Below are positions 9,003-19,322 of a DNA stretch of 64,000 bases, one piece after another (the stretch's first letter is position 1; every line of letters starts with the position of its first letter). Location of the stretch: the NCBI GenBank assembly GCA_964019335.1, contig OZ025760.1, positions 1 to 64,000 on the forward strand, written 5' to 3'. The notes beneath the pieces are model-generated. The model worked only from the letters and a program-made list of their open reading frames with translations, was not told the DNA's origin and searched no databases. Source of the DNA: Diplonema japonicum. Taxonomy: Eukaryota; Euglenozoa; Diplonemea; Diplonemida; Diplonemidae. A program made the position numbers and the translations under genes.

Positions 9003-12000
9003 CTAATCACTATCTATCGCGTCCCGCTCAGCTTGCTCTTCGATGTCGGCACCGTCCACGTGTGGAAAGGAAGACATGGGTATGTCTCGTTCCTGCGCCG
9101 CAAGCCTGCTGTACTTAGTTTCCATCATTCTCTTCTTCCGGTAAGTGAGACATAACACCATAAAGAGGAGGATCAAGATGCACGTGAAGATAATACCGGC
9201 AAGGACCATCTGCCGGGTGTGCATAGTGGTGTGCTGTGCATACCTTGTTTGACCCGATGCAGTCTCGTGTGCCGCCTTCTTTTGTAGGCTTCATGTTATT
9301 GTCGTCTACGCACACTACGCCCTGCTTCAACTGCCAGAGCTGTGTCTGGACACTGTCCGACGTGCACGCCCCCCACAGCATCTCAAAGTCGCCTGCCGTA
9401 CACGACCGCTTGCACTCCTTTACAGTCGGAGTCCTCTCGCCAAGACACGACGCATTCTTGTGCCACGTGACCTGCGCCTGCTGCGACTCCAAATCGCATT
9501 CCCCCACCTCTGCAAAGAACATAGCATCCGTGCACTTCGGGCAAGCAAAGGCAGTTGTCATCTATACAAAAATTGTGAGCCTTCAACACCAAACCATACC
9601 TCAAAGTAGTAGCTGCAAGACTCCTCCCTGATATACTTCATTTCGGGCGACAGCGTTGTCACGGAAGGGTCGCACGTCAGGTCAATGTGCGAGACTCTAG
9701 GGTACGGGCTCACTTTCTCGTTGTTTCTGTAGTGGCACTTCGAGCCGTCAGAAAAGGTGATGTTGATGCCAGACGCGGACACCTCGTAGAAGGGCACATC
9801 GCCCATAGAGTACGCGAGGTCCTGGTTGAGTCTCTGACATGCGTATGCCTGCAGGTGGTTCGTGCTTTTTATTTTCATTCTCTGTCAAACATACACGCTT
9901 CCCAGAGCTGCACAGTTCCTTCTCGTTGGCATCGTCATTGACAATCTCGCAGAGTTTCAAGAAGTACCTGGAGGTTAAAAAAAGGGGGGGGAATTGCACG
10001 AGAAAGACAACCACACACCTCTGGATGCTGTAAAGATCATTCGACGTCTGGTTGTTTATATCTAGGTCTGTAGGGCCCATCCGCCTGATGTGGTCCAGGT
10101 CGACAAGGGGTCCAAACAATTTGTTGCCGATCTGCGTGTGCTCGGTGTCTTATCTTGTAAGGCATATACCGGTCTGATGTCGAACGAAAGTCCCGTAGAT
10201 GAATCTTCGAGCTCGCATGTTGCCAAGCAAGCACTCTGGTCAGCGTTCACAACGGCGGGTGCGCACACTTTGCACGATATCTGCGGTGTGGTGGTGCAAA
10301 AAAAAAAAGGGAGGACACACCATGCCCTCGCTGTGTGTGGCACTGCCTGCTGCACAAGGCAAACATGTGGACTGAGCTTCTTTGTCTTGATACTGGCCCT
10401 TCGGGCACGCAATAGGAACAGGCTCAGACGCAGGGCATTTCTTGCCCTTGGGGCACTCTAAGCAACTCGTGCTCGCGCCCCCCTCCACTCCGTACAAGGA
10501 GAGAGACGTGATGTACAAATTGCTTTCGTGCACCGAACCAGAGCAGGACTTTTCAAAAATCCACTTCAGTTTGTACTCCTGACCAGGGGCAAACACGACA
10601 TCATCGCTACCTTCAAGTTCAGAGAATGACCCCAGCGACTTCTGTGCGAGTTCGTTCCTCGCGAGGTCGAGTGAGAACTCGTACTTGTTATTGATGACGA
10701 AGGTGCCTTTGCTGCACGAAGTAGCCCCGCCGAAGTAGTACTTGAAGTCGATGTGACCTACGGTCACCCTGTGCGGTGAGGAGTGAAGTGAGGAGCACGA
10801 CAACATACATTGTGACGGTGAGGCTTAACTCTACGTTGACACTGTTCCCGTGCCCCATGCCACTCGACAAGGTTGTCATCTCCTGACCGTTCAGCATAGT
10901 CTTTTGGATCTCCCATGCGGTGTCGCCGTATGAGTCCTTCTCTCTGCATGAGGATGTCGCATCTTGGGTGCACAAGTTCGTGACCTTCATTAAGCTGTCA
11001 TCTTGCGTGAGGCCCATACTCAGAGGGACACCTTCCGCTGTCGCAAAGTCCTCGAAACTGGAAAAAGAAAAATGATGCAATAATGCACTATTTAAAAACA
11101 TACACAAGCTTCGGCACTGCAAACATCCCGCCTGTGCAAGTCTGGCACTCGTCACCTTTTCTGTACTGCCCCCTTGGGCAGTGTGTGCACTTCCCCGACT
11201 GATCCCTGAAGTACCCTTCAAGACAAACGCTGCAGTCCTGATACTCTTCGGGTTTGAAAGACTGTTCGAAAAAAAATACACGCCAATATATAAACAAAGG
11301 GACATACGATGCAACCGCTCTGTTGCCAAGTAGCCTTTCTCTTGAAGCCTCCATCACGCGCCTCGCAAGCATCGTACTTTGGGAAAGTGCACTCAGCCAA
11401 TGGCTCACATTTCTCTGACCCGGGTGCTGACATCTCTGTGTCAGAGCAGTCGATGCATGACGTGGCAGGGTCGTTGAAGCCTCTCTTAGTGCCAACAGGA
11501 CAAATGCTGCAACTGCCGCTCCCAGCAGTGGAAGATGCGTACCCTAACGGGCATGGTGAACACGCCGTGACAGACTTTTCCTGCCCAGCGACAGTGATGC
11601 TCTTGATGAACGCCCTATCGGCCCCAACAGGGTTGGATCTTGATTTGGTGTACGAGAACCGCACGATGTGCGAGCCTTTGTTCAAATAGAACTCGGCAGT
11701 GTCCCACGTGAAATCGAGGCCTGTCGTCTTGGTGCCCCACTGCAAGTGCCCATCGACGTAGATCTGCATGGACGCCGTGTCCCTCTCGCACTCGATCCTG
11801 TGCTGCACGGTTACCTTGGCAAAGGCACCAGTGTTTACTATAAGAACAAGGCTGCTCTCCGCGTCTGGTGACAGGCTGTTGTCGCCGGACGTGAGCACGT
11901 TGTGCTCAACTGTCCAAGGGTTGCAGCTCCTACTATGGCAGTATGTAGCAATGTCCTTTGGTAGTGTGCCGTTGAACCCTTCGTAGGTGATGGCCTCGCT

Positions 12001-12282
12001 CACAGAGTAGGTGCCTGGGGGGCAGTCCTCGCATTCAGCGTTGGTAGAGTAGTACTTCCCGTCCTCGCAGTGCACGTTGCAAGGAACGGTTTTCGGGGCC
12101 TCCAAAGTTACGTTCCCGGACTCGCAAGGGTCTTTCCAGTACTGCAGCACTTGCGCTTGTTCTGTACCGTTCGGCAACGTGAAGCACTCGGTGAATACAG
12201 CACCAATGTTATCCTCAGTGCATGTGGCGGCATGGGCACAGACGCACGCCGCGAGCAACGATACAACTGTTGCGGCGTTCAT
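9003..12282 (-). CDS. ELAPOR1/KIAA1324-like receptor with MRH domain, 10 exons
   Basis: Exons: 11308-12282, 11104-11261, 10809-11057, 10321-10768, 10170-10280, 10019-10131, 9895-9967, 9600-9848, 9244-9561 and 9003-9209. Nine introns of 34-51 bp, all GT-AG, restore one 966-residue frame. Order: signal peptide (1-19), ephrin-receptor-like Cys modules (CPPGTYS, CPLGYASS, CPVGTKR), a lectin-like beta region, more Cys modules (CPRGQYR, CPKGQYQ), then a mannose-6-phosphate-receptor homology domain (YFLKLCE, later a conserved CxYxF segment) split by several introns. One membrane helix (VLAGIIFTCILILLFMVLCL) and a short tail containing KYSRL follow. This matches the ELAPOR1/2 family, whose human members are about 1000 residues and act in endolysosomal trafficking. 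The MRH domain suggests glycan recognition; its glycan-contact residues were not checked one by one. PRPF38A lies 102 bp upstream. Confidence 0.85.
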
Positions 12283-12384
12283 TTATCCTGAAGATAGCTT
12301 ATGGAGAAAAAAAAAGCAGCCGAACGCAGGTGTTGTTGTCGGTGTCTGGCTTGACTCAACTCAACCCAAAAACTCAATCCTATC

Positions 12385-13179
12385 TTAATCGAGGTCGTCG
12401 CTGGAGGACCGTCTTCGCTTTTTCGTCGGCTGGGGTGCTGCTTGTTCTGGCTGCGCTGGTGGTGCCACCGGCTCCTGTTGTGTGATATGCTGCTTTTTGA
12501 AAGAGTACACACCTTGGTAGGGGGCGGGCTGTCTTCCTCCTCTTCCTCTTCGTCGTCGTCGTCCTTATCTTTGTCAAGGTTGTCCAAGCGGGGTTGCAAA
12601 ATATCGTTCTGTAGGTGTTGAATAAAAAAAAAGGGGGGGGTTCCTACACAAAGGCCATACGTGTTCCAGCACCCTTCTTGGTGGTATGCGCGGCAGTGTG
12701 CAGTCGAACACGTTGTTGTCTGACAAGAAGGAATCCACCAACTCGTCTATGTACGTGATGCAATAGGACCCGTCCAGGTTCCGCAGCACTATCTTTCTGT
12801 AGTCGTTCAGAAGAGGCTCCAGATAGTCATATATTTGGAAAGGTGATCCCACAAGCCTCAGGTAGAAGGCCCCCAACACCGTTACGTACTTGAAATCGCC
12901 TTGTTTGATGAACTCCATCACCATTTCCAAATCGGGCTGCATCTGCAGCATCTTGAGCACTAAACAAAGGAACTTCGTAGGTCTCCTAGAGTCCCCATAG
13001 CTGCCACCCACGCAGTTCAGTTTCACACCTCTCTCGATGACCCCTTCGGCTGACAACCCGAAGCAGTGTTCTTTCCAGTACATGTTGTTGTAAATCCTCG
13101 TCTTCACAATCTTTTCCACCAGGTTCTGCGGGTCCACCCCGTGCACATTGCGTGCAGACCTGTCTGTTCTGTTTGCCAT
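12385..13179 (-). CDS. PRPF38A: Pre-mRNA-splicing factor 38A (PRP38 family), 3 exons
   Basis: Exons 12661-13179, 12513-12608 and 12385-12474 give 234 residues. Introns are 52 and 38 bp (GTATGG...CAG, GTGTGT...CAG). The N-terminal 175 residues are unmistakable PRP38: MANRT start, HGVDPQNLVEKI, YWKEHCFGL, VGGSYG, PTKFLCLVLKMLQ, FKYVTVLGAFYLRL and YDYLEPLLNDYRKI. The tail has an acidic run (DDDDEEEEEED) and ends with KKRRRSSSDD, shorter than the Arg/Ser tail of animal proteins and close to yeast length. PRP38 joins the U4/U6.U5 tri-snRNP or B complex and is needed for spliceosome activation. Its presence fits the many introns here. It starts 85 bp after the stop of the upstream helical-repeat gene. 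Confidence 0.95.
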
Positions 13180-13201
13180 TCCTTTCCCCCCCTCCCTGGA
13201 T

Positions 13202-13203
13202 CT
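13202..13203 (-). promoter_or_regulatory. Candidate trans-splice (spliced-leader) acceptor AG
   Basis: A pyrimidine-rich stretch ending CTTACAG lies 22 bases before the PRPF38A ATG, within the 85-bp gap to the upstream gene. No upstream exon is available inside that gap, so a trans-spliced leader is the natural reading. This is inference, because no leader RNA gene is in the window. Confidence 0.4.
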
Positions 13204-13264
13204 GTAAGGATTCTTCTAAAAGGTTTGATGGATTTGTTAACAATAAAAGAAATTCTGAGTACCA

Positions 13265-14401
13265 TCAGGCAACCCTATAAGCACGATCTAGCCTGCAGGC
13301 AACTGCTATGCTCACCGCCGCAATGTCGTCAGGCATGCCGAGCCTTGTGTACATTTCTTTGAGAATCCTGCTTGTCCCCACAAGGAATGCCTCGTACATC
13401 TCGTTGCGCTTGTAGTCAGAGACGCAGCTGTCGAAGCACGACTCGGCAAGTAGCATGAAGTCGTCGTCCGCTTCCTTACTGTTGTCAGCTGCATGCTGGC
13501 AGATGCCTCTGAGGGTTTTTCTTGTGGGCACCATATGCCGCACAAGCTCGGTGTACCAAACCTTTGCCTCATTGAAGTTGTCTTTTTCCAAGCAAAACAA
13601 AATGATGTGTTCATAACCCTTAGCGCACATGGGGTGCCCTGCAGAGATCATAGTCCGCGCGTACTCCATGGCCTCCACAGGCGGCATGCTTCGCACCAGC
13701 TGAGATACCGTGCGTGGCTGATACCCGCACGATGCCCAGGGTAGGTACTTCCCTTCTGTATAAGGCGCGACTCCTTTGCCGTTGGTTGCAATTGCAACCA
13801 GCTCCAACATCTTGTCTGAGGGGCTTTGGCACAACAAGAGGAACCTGTCAAACAAAGCAGTAGTGAGGGAACGCTCGTCATGCTGATTCGCCAGTGTCAT
13901 CGCTGTGGAATAGGCCAGGCCAGCCTTGCTTCTATCTAAATTTCGAAACTGCGGCAGCGTTACATACTGCGCTGTGGGGGCCTTGTCCAGGCAACACGAC
14001 TGCCCTACGATTCCCAGCACCGAGGTGGACACGACGTACCCTTCCTGGAAGCCCTTCCTCAGCAACCGAGTAAGAAGCAGGCTGCAGCCCTTCATCGAAC
14101 ACAACATGTTCGCAGCCTTCGTGATGGACTTTTCACCAAAGAAGTGGTCCCCTATTTTGCACTCTTGTAACACTGTCTCTACCGCGCTTTTCCAATCCTT
14201 CTTTGGCGTGTGCACTTTAATGTAAGTAAGGACATCGGCCAAACGTCTGTCGGATATAGGCTTCCCTTCCTGCAGCAGCATGGAGAATAGATCAACGGGT
14301 GGAGTGAGCTCGAGGACGTCTTCAAAGTGAGTGGTGCCTGCAAAGTAGCCCGAGATCACATCTTGTGTTACATCGCTTAAGAGCAGCCTTCCACGTCGCA
14401 T
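13265..14401 (-). CDS. PPR-like helical-repeat protein
   Basis: A 378-residue intronless protein from the ATG at 14401; earlier codons in the frame are non-ATG and lie in a probable acceptor region (TTTTTTTTTTGCTCAG). It looks almost wholly alpha-helical. The clearest repeat is near residues 265-310 (GYEHIILFCLEKDNFNEAKV followed by WYTELVRHMVPTRKTL), spaced like a pentatricopeptide motif. Other helical pairs are divergent. PPR proteins bind organellar RNA, so an organelle RNA role is possible. I could not place it in a named family, and no targeting peptide is obvious beyond a basic N-terminus. Confidence 0.65.
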   Translation of the reverse strand: MRRGRLLLSDVTQDVISGYFAGTTHFEDVLELTPPVDLFSMLLQEGKPISDRRLADVLTYIKVHTPKKDWKSAVETVLQECKIGDHFFGEKSITKAANMLCSMKGCSLLLTRLLRKGFQEGYVVSTSVLGIVGQSCCLDKAPTAQYVTLPQFRNLDRSKAGLAYSTAMTLANQHDERSLTTALFDRFLLLCQSPSDKMLELVAIATNGKGVAPYTEGKYLPWASCGYQPRTVSQLVRSMPPVEAMEYARTMISAGHPMCAKGYEHIILFCLEKDNFNEAKVWYTELVRHMVPTRKTLRGICQHAADNSKEADDDFMLLAESCFDSCVSDYKRNEMYEAFLVGTSRILKEMYTRLGMPDDIAAVSIAVACRLDRAYRVA

Positions 14402-14484
14402 TCCTGAGGTGAGCCTGAGCAAAAAAAAAAAAGGGAAAGGGGGAGGGGGACGAAGGGGGGGGGGGGGGGGGGGGAGAAAAACTC

Positions 14485-14928
14485 TTAAGAGTAGGATGCA
14501 AACAAGAGCTGCTGCCTCTCAAGGTCAGTCACGCTGCACATTTCCACCACATCGGACACTGGTATGGCCACCGACGAGTTGCGGTAGTTGTTGAATGCTT
14601 GGTCCTTCCAGCAGGTTTGAACTGTCTCAGAGTCTGCTCTGGTTCTTACGTTCCGAACCAGCTTGCTGGTATTTTCTTCGCTTATCTCGAACTTGCGATC
14701 GGTCTTTCCCCTCCACAGCACTCGCTCATAGCACTCCTTCCTCAGCTTTACTTCGCTTAATTTGCACGCATCCGCGCACAGCGTGGCCCTATGCTCCTCC
14801 TTCACCTGTCTAAACAGGTTCCAACATACTATTCGCTGGTCAGCATCAGCCTGCGTACCCTTGCACACGCTGCTCCAAACGTCCTCCGAGACCGTTTCCT
14901 TCAAAGCTGCACACGTCATGAACATCAT
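14485..14928 (-). CDS. Small conserved-looking Cys-containing protein, function unknown
   Basis: A 147-residue protein from the ATG at 14928, which follows a pyrimidine tract and a CAG acceptor (AACGACAG) by 7 bases. It is predicted helical with spaced cysteines: SSVCKG, RIVCWNLF, TLCADAC, RKECYERV, QTCWKD and VEMCSV. The even spacing suggests disulfides or a small metal site. No signal peptide or membrane helix is evident. It lies 83 bp upstream of the PPR-like gene in the array. I do not recognise a family; an extra 5' exon farther upstream cannot be excluded. Confidence 0.55.
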   Translation of the reverse strand: MMFMTCAALKETVSEDVWSSVCKGTQADADQRIVCWNLFRQVKEEHRATLCADACKLSEVKLRKECYERVLWRGKTDRKFEISEENTSKLVRNVRTRADSETVQTCWKDQAFNNYRNSSVAIPVSDVVEMCSVTDLERQQLLFASYS

Positions 14929-15175
14929 TTGCAACCTGTCGTTCCAAGTGAGGGGGTCGCAGGAGAAGATGAATGAAAACGAAAACCAAAACAAAAAAAA
15001 GGGGGGGAAGAAGGAAGAAATGAGATAAAGGAGGCTCCATGCAATTTAAAAAACAAACCCCCTGTCTCTACTAGTTCCACCCCCCTTTCCCCCTTGTTGC
15101 ATTTTTTCCGAAAAAAAAAAAAGAAGAAGAAAAAGGGCATGAGCTTATCACCTCTTTGGGTTAGACACTACACTG

Positions 15176-17206
15176 TTATCCTCTCACATAGAACCACATG
15201 AGTAGGGCCGAAAGGCTGAAGAAGACTATAGTAAAGTTGTAACTGTGTATGGCTAGAGACGCTTCAGGACTCACCGGTGGCGGCAGAGGCTCTTCCACGG
15301 TTATAGACACGGCTGGTGAGTGTGGGCTCATTGAAAGAGGCATCAGGAAATGCGGTGTATCCGAATTCGGCCAGTAGCAGTACGGGGCCTTTCCTGAGGC
15401 GTCTTCGAGGGACTTGTCAGCGCCGTACTGGTGGAGGATTTCGCACAACGTCTGGTCGCCTGCCTTGCAGGCAATGTGCAGGGGTGTACTGCTCATTGCG
15501 TTCTTGACATTAACAGGGCTGCCAGCTTCCAGCAGCACCATGACAGGGCCTACCCTTCGGTGCTGCACGGCAACATGCAACCCTGTCATGCCTTCCGAGT
15601 TGCTTGCTGTTAGGTCGGCCTTCCTCACCACAGCACGAAGGGACGACGTGTACCCTTCACGGATAGCGCCCAGCAACACATGAAACAAATCATCCCACTC
15701 CGTCTCCAACGCCAGCACTGTGTCGGTGTAGCTGTTGCTGTACACCGCAAAGGCGAGAAGCGATTCGTAGCCGCCGTCGGCCTTCTTGCTGTCGTAACGT
15801 CTCTTGAGGTCTGTTACCGCCACTTCTTTGTCATCAGGAGGTGTTGGTGCCATTGGCGGCGTGTCAATTGCAAGTGATTCAAAGACAGGCAGGCTGGGCC
15901 CTTCCAGTTCCTCTGAGACAGACGGTTCCATTGGTACGGGCTCAAAGTCAGGCTCCGGGTCATGTTCCGGCTCAGGGTCGTCATAAAAGAATACATCTCT
16001 GTCCTCTTCTCTGTCCTCTTCGTCCTCTCGTTCGTCCCATTGCGCGACTCTTGTGTCAAGGATTGTGTACCTTTCTTGCTTCTCGGAGTTCTCCAGCTGC
16101 CAAAACGCAGCATCTTCGCCTGATGTGATCTCGCTGCGTATGTCCGCCTCGTCCTCCTTGCAAGCATTCATCAGTACCTTCACATCGTCCTGCAGCCTTT
16201 GCATGCGCGACCGCACCTTAGCTTGCTCAGAAGAAAGGTATGTTGCCATCTGCAGGAAGTAGAAGCCTTCCTCTTCGTCCAACGAGCTGCGTTCCACAGC
16301 TTCAGCGGTGAAGAGCTGCTTCAGGTCGAGGGACCATTCTCTCTGTTGTGTGAGCTGCCTCTGCATCAGTACCCGAATTGTATCACAGAAATGATCGTGG
16401 ATGTCATCTTTTTCTGTCTTACACTGCTGTGTGATAGTTGCCCTGCCTATGGTCTCTGCAAGGCCAGCTCGAGAGTACGCCTCGTACTCTTCAAGCTTGC
16501 ATCTATTTTTGTGCTCATGAATGGTTATGAGTTCCGTTTCCGCTTCTCTCTTGAGGCTGCCTTCCAGCACCGAGAATCTTCCAGACGAGGCCGCACGTTC
16601 TGACTCGCTGAACCATCTCTCCCTCTCAATCACAATGGCCGTCCTCGCGGTGTCCTCCACATGCTGCAGGTCGGTAACGCATTTTTCGAGGAGTCGAACA
16701 CAGTGCTCTGCTAGATGGACGCTTTCCTCTTCTTCATTCACCAGAATCAGGAAACGCTCTTTGTCGCTAGTCATCTCGAACATGAATCGCGTGTGCTCTG
16801 TCACTACAGCCCTTCTGCCTTGCATTTCTTCTTCGATGTGGGCCTCTAGCTTGTTCAGGAGGTGGTACCAAAGGGCATGCATCACTGCGTATTCATGGCC
16901 CTGCTCGTCGATGATTACCTGTCTCACGCCGGTCTCTTCGTGTTGCACCTTCTTTAACGCTTTGACTTTCATCAGCCTTGCGCCTATCAGCCCTTTCATA
17001 GCTGCACTGAATGCAACAAATTTCTCGTCGCGCTCGGAATTCTCAGCTTCTTCCAGCGTGTGCCTCCCCTCCACCTCCAGCTCTTCAGCAGTAGCATCTT
17101 TAAAGTTGGTTCTGTTCACAGGTACACTGTCAAGCGCCTCTCCAACCTTGTCTACAGTGTCCTTGATGTTGTGTGTAACATTTTGTAGGGTTGTGAGCCA
17201 GCTCAT
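15176..17206 (-). CDS. Tail-anchored coiled-coil protein with ankyrin repeats
   Basis: A 676-residue protein. It starts MSWLTTLQ with an amphipathic helix. Residues 40-395 are coiled coil. An acidic/Pro linker (YDDPEPEHDPEPDFEP) follows at about 400-470. Residues 520-625 contain about three ankyrin repeats (GMTGLHVAVQHRRVGPVMVL, SSTPLHIACKAGDQTLCEIL). One C-terminal helix (FTIVFFSLSALLMWFYVRG) ends at the stop, the layout of a tail-anchored protein facing the cytosol. A tether or adaptor on the ER, Golgi or mitochondrial surface is inferred. No catalytic motif is present. It lies 124 bp downstream of the Cys-rich receptor. Confidence 0.7.
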   Translation of the reverse strand: MSWLTTLQNVTHNIKDTVDKVGEALDSVPVNRTNFKDATAEELEVEGRHTLEEAENSERDEKFVAFSAAMKGLIGARLMKVKALKKVQHEETGVRQVIIDEQGHEYAVMHALWYHLLNKLEAHIEEEMQGRRAVVTEHTRFMFEMTSDKERFLILVNEEEESVHLAEHCVRLLEKCVTDLQHVEDTARTAIVIERERWFSESERAASSGRFSVLEGSLKREAETELITIHEHKNRCKLEEYEAYSRAGLAETIGRATITQQCKTEKDDIHDHFCDTIRVLMQRQLTQQREWSLDLKQLFTAEAVERSSLDEEEGFYFLQMATYLSSEQAKVRSRMQRLQDDVKVLMNACKEDEADIRSEITSGEDAAFWQLENSEKQERYTILDTRVAQWDEREDEEDREEDRDVFFYDDPEPEHDPEPDFEPVPMEPSVSEELEGPSLPVFESLAIDTPPMAPTPPDDKEVAVTDLKRRYDSKKADGGYESLLAFAVYSNSYTDTVLALETEWDDLFHVLLGAIREGYTSSLRAVVRKADLTASNSEGMTGLHVAVQHRRVGPVMVLLEAGSPVNVKNAMSSTPLHIACKAGDQTLCEILHQYGADKSLEDASGKAPYCYWPNSDTPHFLMPLSMSPHSPAVSITVEEPLPPPVSPEASLAIHSYNFTIVFFSLSALLMWFYVRG

Positions 17207-17330
17207 GGCTGCTGGTTTCTAGCATGGTTTGAAAGAGGCACAAAGGCATCAGAAAATAAACTCTTCTTAACAAAATCGATATAATTCCAGTGTGCAGGGC
17301 GCTCACTGTAAGGGGGGGGGGGGGACTAAA

Positions 17331-19085
17331 CTAATACATTCTATCAAAAGCTGCAAGGGGGTTCTCTTGGGTCACATGCCTGAACAATTGTTGGTGGACA
17401 GGGTCGTCGAGGTTGCTGCAGGAGATACCTTCCGGGCAGTAGTGCCTGTGCTGCAAGAAGTGGCTGTCTTCAGTACTGGTGCAGCTGTGGCTGAGACAGG
17501 ACGGGAGGATGTGCCAGAAGTACGAGCAATGCGTGCGGTCTAATGCGTCTGGGCAGGGACGTGCATGGCACTGGTGCATGAAGGCCTTTCTGTGTTCAGC
17601 CACATGAATCTGCGGACAGTCCATGAAATCCTTGCAAAATGGCTTCTGTTTTACATCGTGCGATCTCACGCTGCCAGCCCCTTCCATACCACCTTGCTTC
17701 TCTTCAATCTTGTAGTCCTTCAAAGCTGCCAGGTTGCGCAGCTCTGCCTCCAGGGCCGCAGTGTCGTAATTCTGCTTTTTGCTCACTTTCTTTGGCGTTT
17801 CAATCACAGGCGACGGCGATGGGGATGGCGGCTGTCGCAGTTTCGACTCGTGCAGTGTCTGCGCCGGTGCACCCTCCGCTTTCTCCTCCTTGTCGTCTCC
17901 TTTCTTGTTCGATGTGAGCAGTTTAGCCGTCACACACAGCGCCAGGCAGCACACCAGCACTGCCAGCAACACCACAATGATGATCCAGGCAGGCACGGCA
18001 TCGTCGTCACAGTCCACCTTCCCAGCATCATACCTCCCCAAGACGCTCAAGTACCAAGGAGTGGACCCCGACACCAAGTTATCCTTCAGGCAGCAGAAGT
18101 AGCTCTTTTCAATTGCAGCGTAGTTTGTGGTGTCCACGTACTTAGTAGACTCGTATGAGATGAAGGACTGCACATGCGTGTAGCAGGTCTCAGGAATGAT
18201 GTACTTACAAACTCCTGTAGCCCCTGTAGTGCATGAGCATGCTAGTAACCCACCGTCTTGCGCAGTGGTGCAACCTGTGTCCGAGGAACACGGAGCATCT
18301 AGGTTGAGAGGCCGCACGCACCTGTTGTTGAAGGCGTGCAGGCCCATCTTGCAGAAGATATTTCTCTCGCTGGCACCGCCCTCTCTGACGCTGAAGTACG
18401 GGACGCAGAACTTCTGGTTACATCCGTGTTCTCCTTTACACTCGGCGTCACTGGTACATGCCTCGGATGTCTTCAGAGGCTGGCACGTGTGCGTGCTTGT
18501 AAGCTGTCTACAGTAGTGCTCATGGCTGCATTGTACCACTGCAGAGCATGAGTCACCGGTGACGCCAACTGCCTTCAAAGAAGTGCACACCGCAGTCTGG
18601 ATGGTGCCCAACAGAGGCACGATGCATGTGCTGCCTTTGGCACAGGTATATGTCTTGTTTCCCACTGCTGTGTAGCACGTCTCGCCCGCGGAGGGGCGCT
18701 TGCTGCAGGCACCTTCCTTGCAGAAAAGGTCGTCCCTGCAGTACGTGTTTTCAGTACAGAATGAGCCTTCGGCAAAGCTGCCAGCGGCGGTGCAAGTGAG
18801 CTGCTTGGCTTGTAGTGAAACTGTGTTTATTGCGACACATGCACCTTTGAGGCAGTCGCTGTGGGCACTGCACGTGAGCCCGTCCTCCAGCAGCCCCCTG
18901 CACCTGTTGTCGTAGCAGATGCGCTTGTCCAGCACACTCGCTGCAATGACGTTGTTATTCATACAGTCCGTGCTGACGGTACACACACCCCCGTACTCTG
19001 CCAGGCCGTAGCGCACACCGACCAGCCTCGGGCATTCATGCTGCGAGACCACCAACGCAACCACCGCAACAGCAACACATATCAT
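17331..19085 (-). CDS. Cys-rich type I membrane protein with Cys/His-rich cytoplasmic domain
   Basis: A 584-residue protein. It has a short signal peptide (1-15), then about 350 residues of repeated six-to-eight Cys modules with recurring CxxxxxC and GxxCxxDxxC spacing (for example CSAHSDCLKGAC). One membrane helix (AWIIIVVLLAVLVCCLALCV) follows near 370-392. The cytoplasmic part has a basic/Pro segment (PPSPSPSP), a short coiled coil, and near 480-530 a dense Cys/His cluster (CKDFMDCPQIHVAEHRKAF then MHQCHARPCPDALDRTHC) that could bind zinc. The ATG immediately follows CAG, a good splice acceptor. Function unknown; a receptor or sensor is inferred from topology. Confidence 0.7.
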   Translation of the reverse strand: MICVAVAVVALVVSQHECPRLVGVRYGLAEYGGVCTVSTDCMNNNVIAASVLDKRICYDNRCRGLLEDGLTCSAHSDCLKGACVAINTVSLQAKQLTCTAAGSFAEGSFCTENTYCRDDLFCKEGACSKRPSAGETCYTAVGNKTYTCAKGSTCIVPLLGTIQTAVCTSLKAVGVTGDSCSAVVQCSHEHYCRQLTSTHTCQPLKTSEACTSDAECKGEHGCNQKFCVPYFSVREGGASERNIFCKMGLHAFNNRCVRPLNLDAPCSSDTGCTTAQDGGLLACSCTTGATGVCKYIIPETCYTHVQSFISYESTKYVDTTNYAAIEKSYFCCLKDNLVSGSTPWYLSVLGRYDAGKVDCDDDAVPAWIIIVVLLAVLVCCLALCVTAKLLTSNKKGDDKEEKAEGAPAQTLHESKLRQPPSPSPSPVIETPKKVSKKQNYDTAALEAELRNLAALKDYKIEEKQGGMEGAGSVRSHDVKQKPFCKDFMDCPQIHVAEHRKAFMHQCHARPCPDALDRTHCSYFWHILPSCLSHSCTSTEDSHFLQHRHYCPEGISCSNLDDPVHQQLFRHVTQENPLAAFDRMY

Positions 19086-19322
19086 CTGCTGTGGAAGGTG
19101 ACAAATGGGAATGTAAGGAAAAGAAACAACAAAAGGAAAACAATCACAAATATGGTCACTTCTCCGCTACCGCCTGCAAAGAATATCTGAAACTATGTCG
19201 TTGGGGTGTCGTACCTCGTAGCGCGAATCCTTTACTTTTATTATTTCTTATCTTTTATATTATTTCGGTGGCAAATAGCGGTGAACTCTTTTTCTTTTCT
19301 TTTATATTTACAAAAGCCACAC

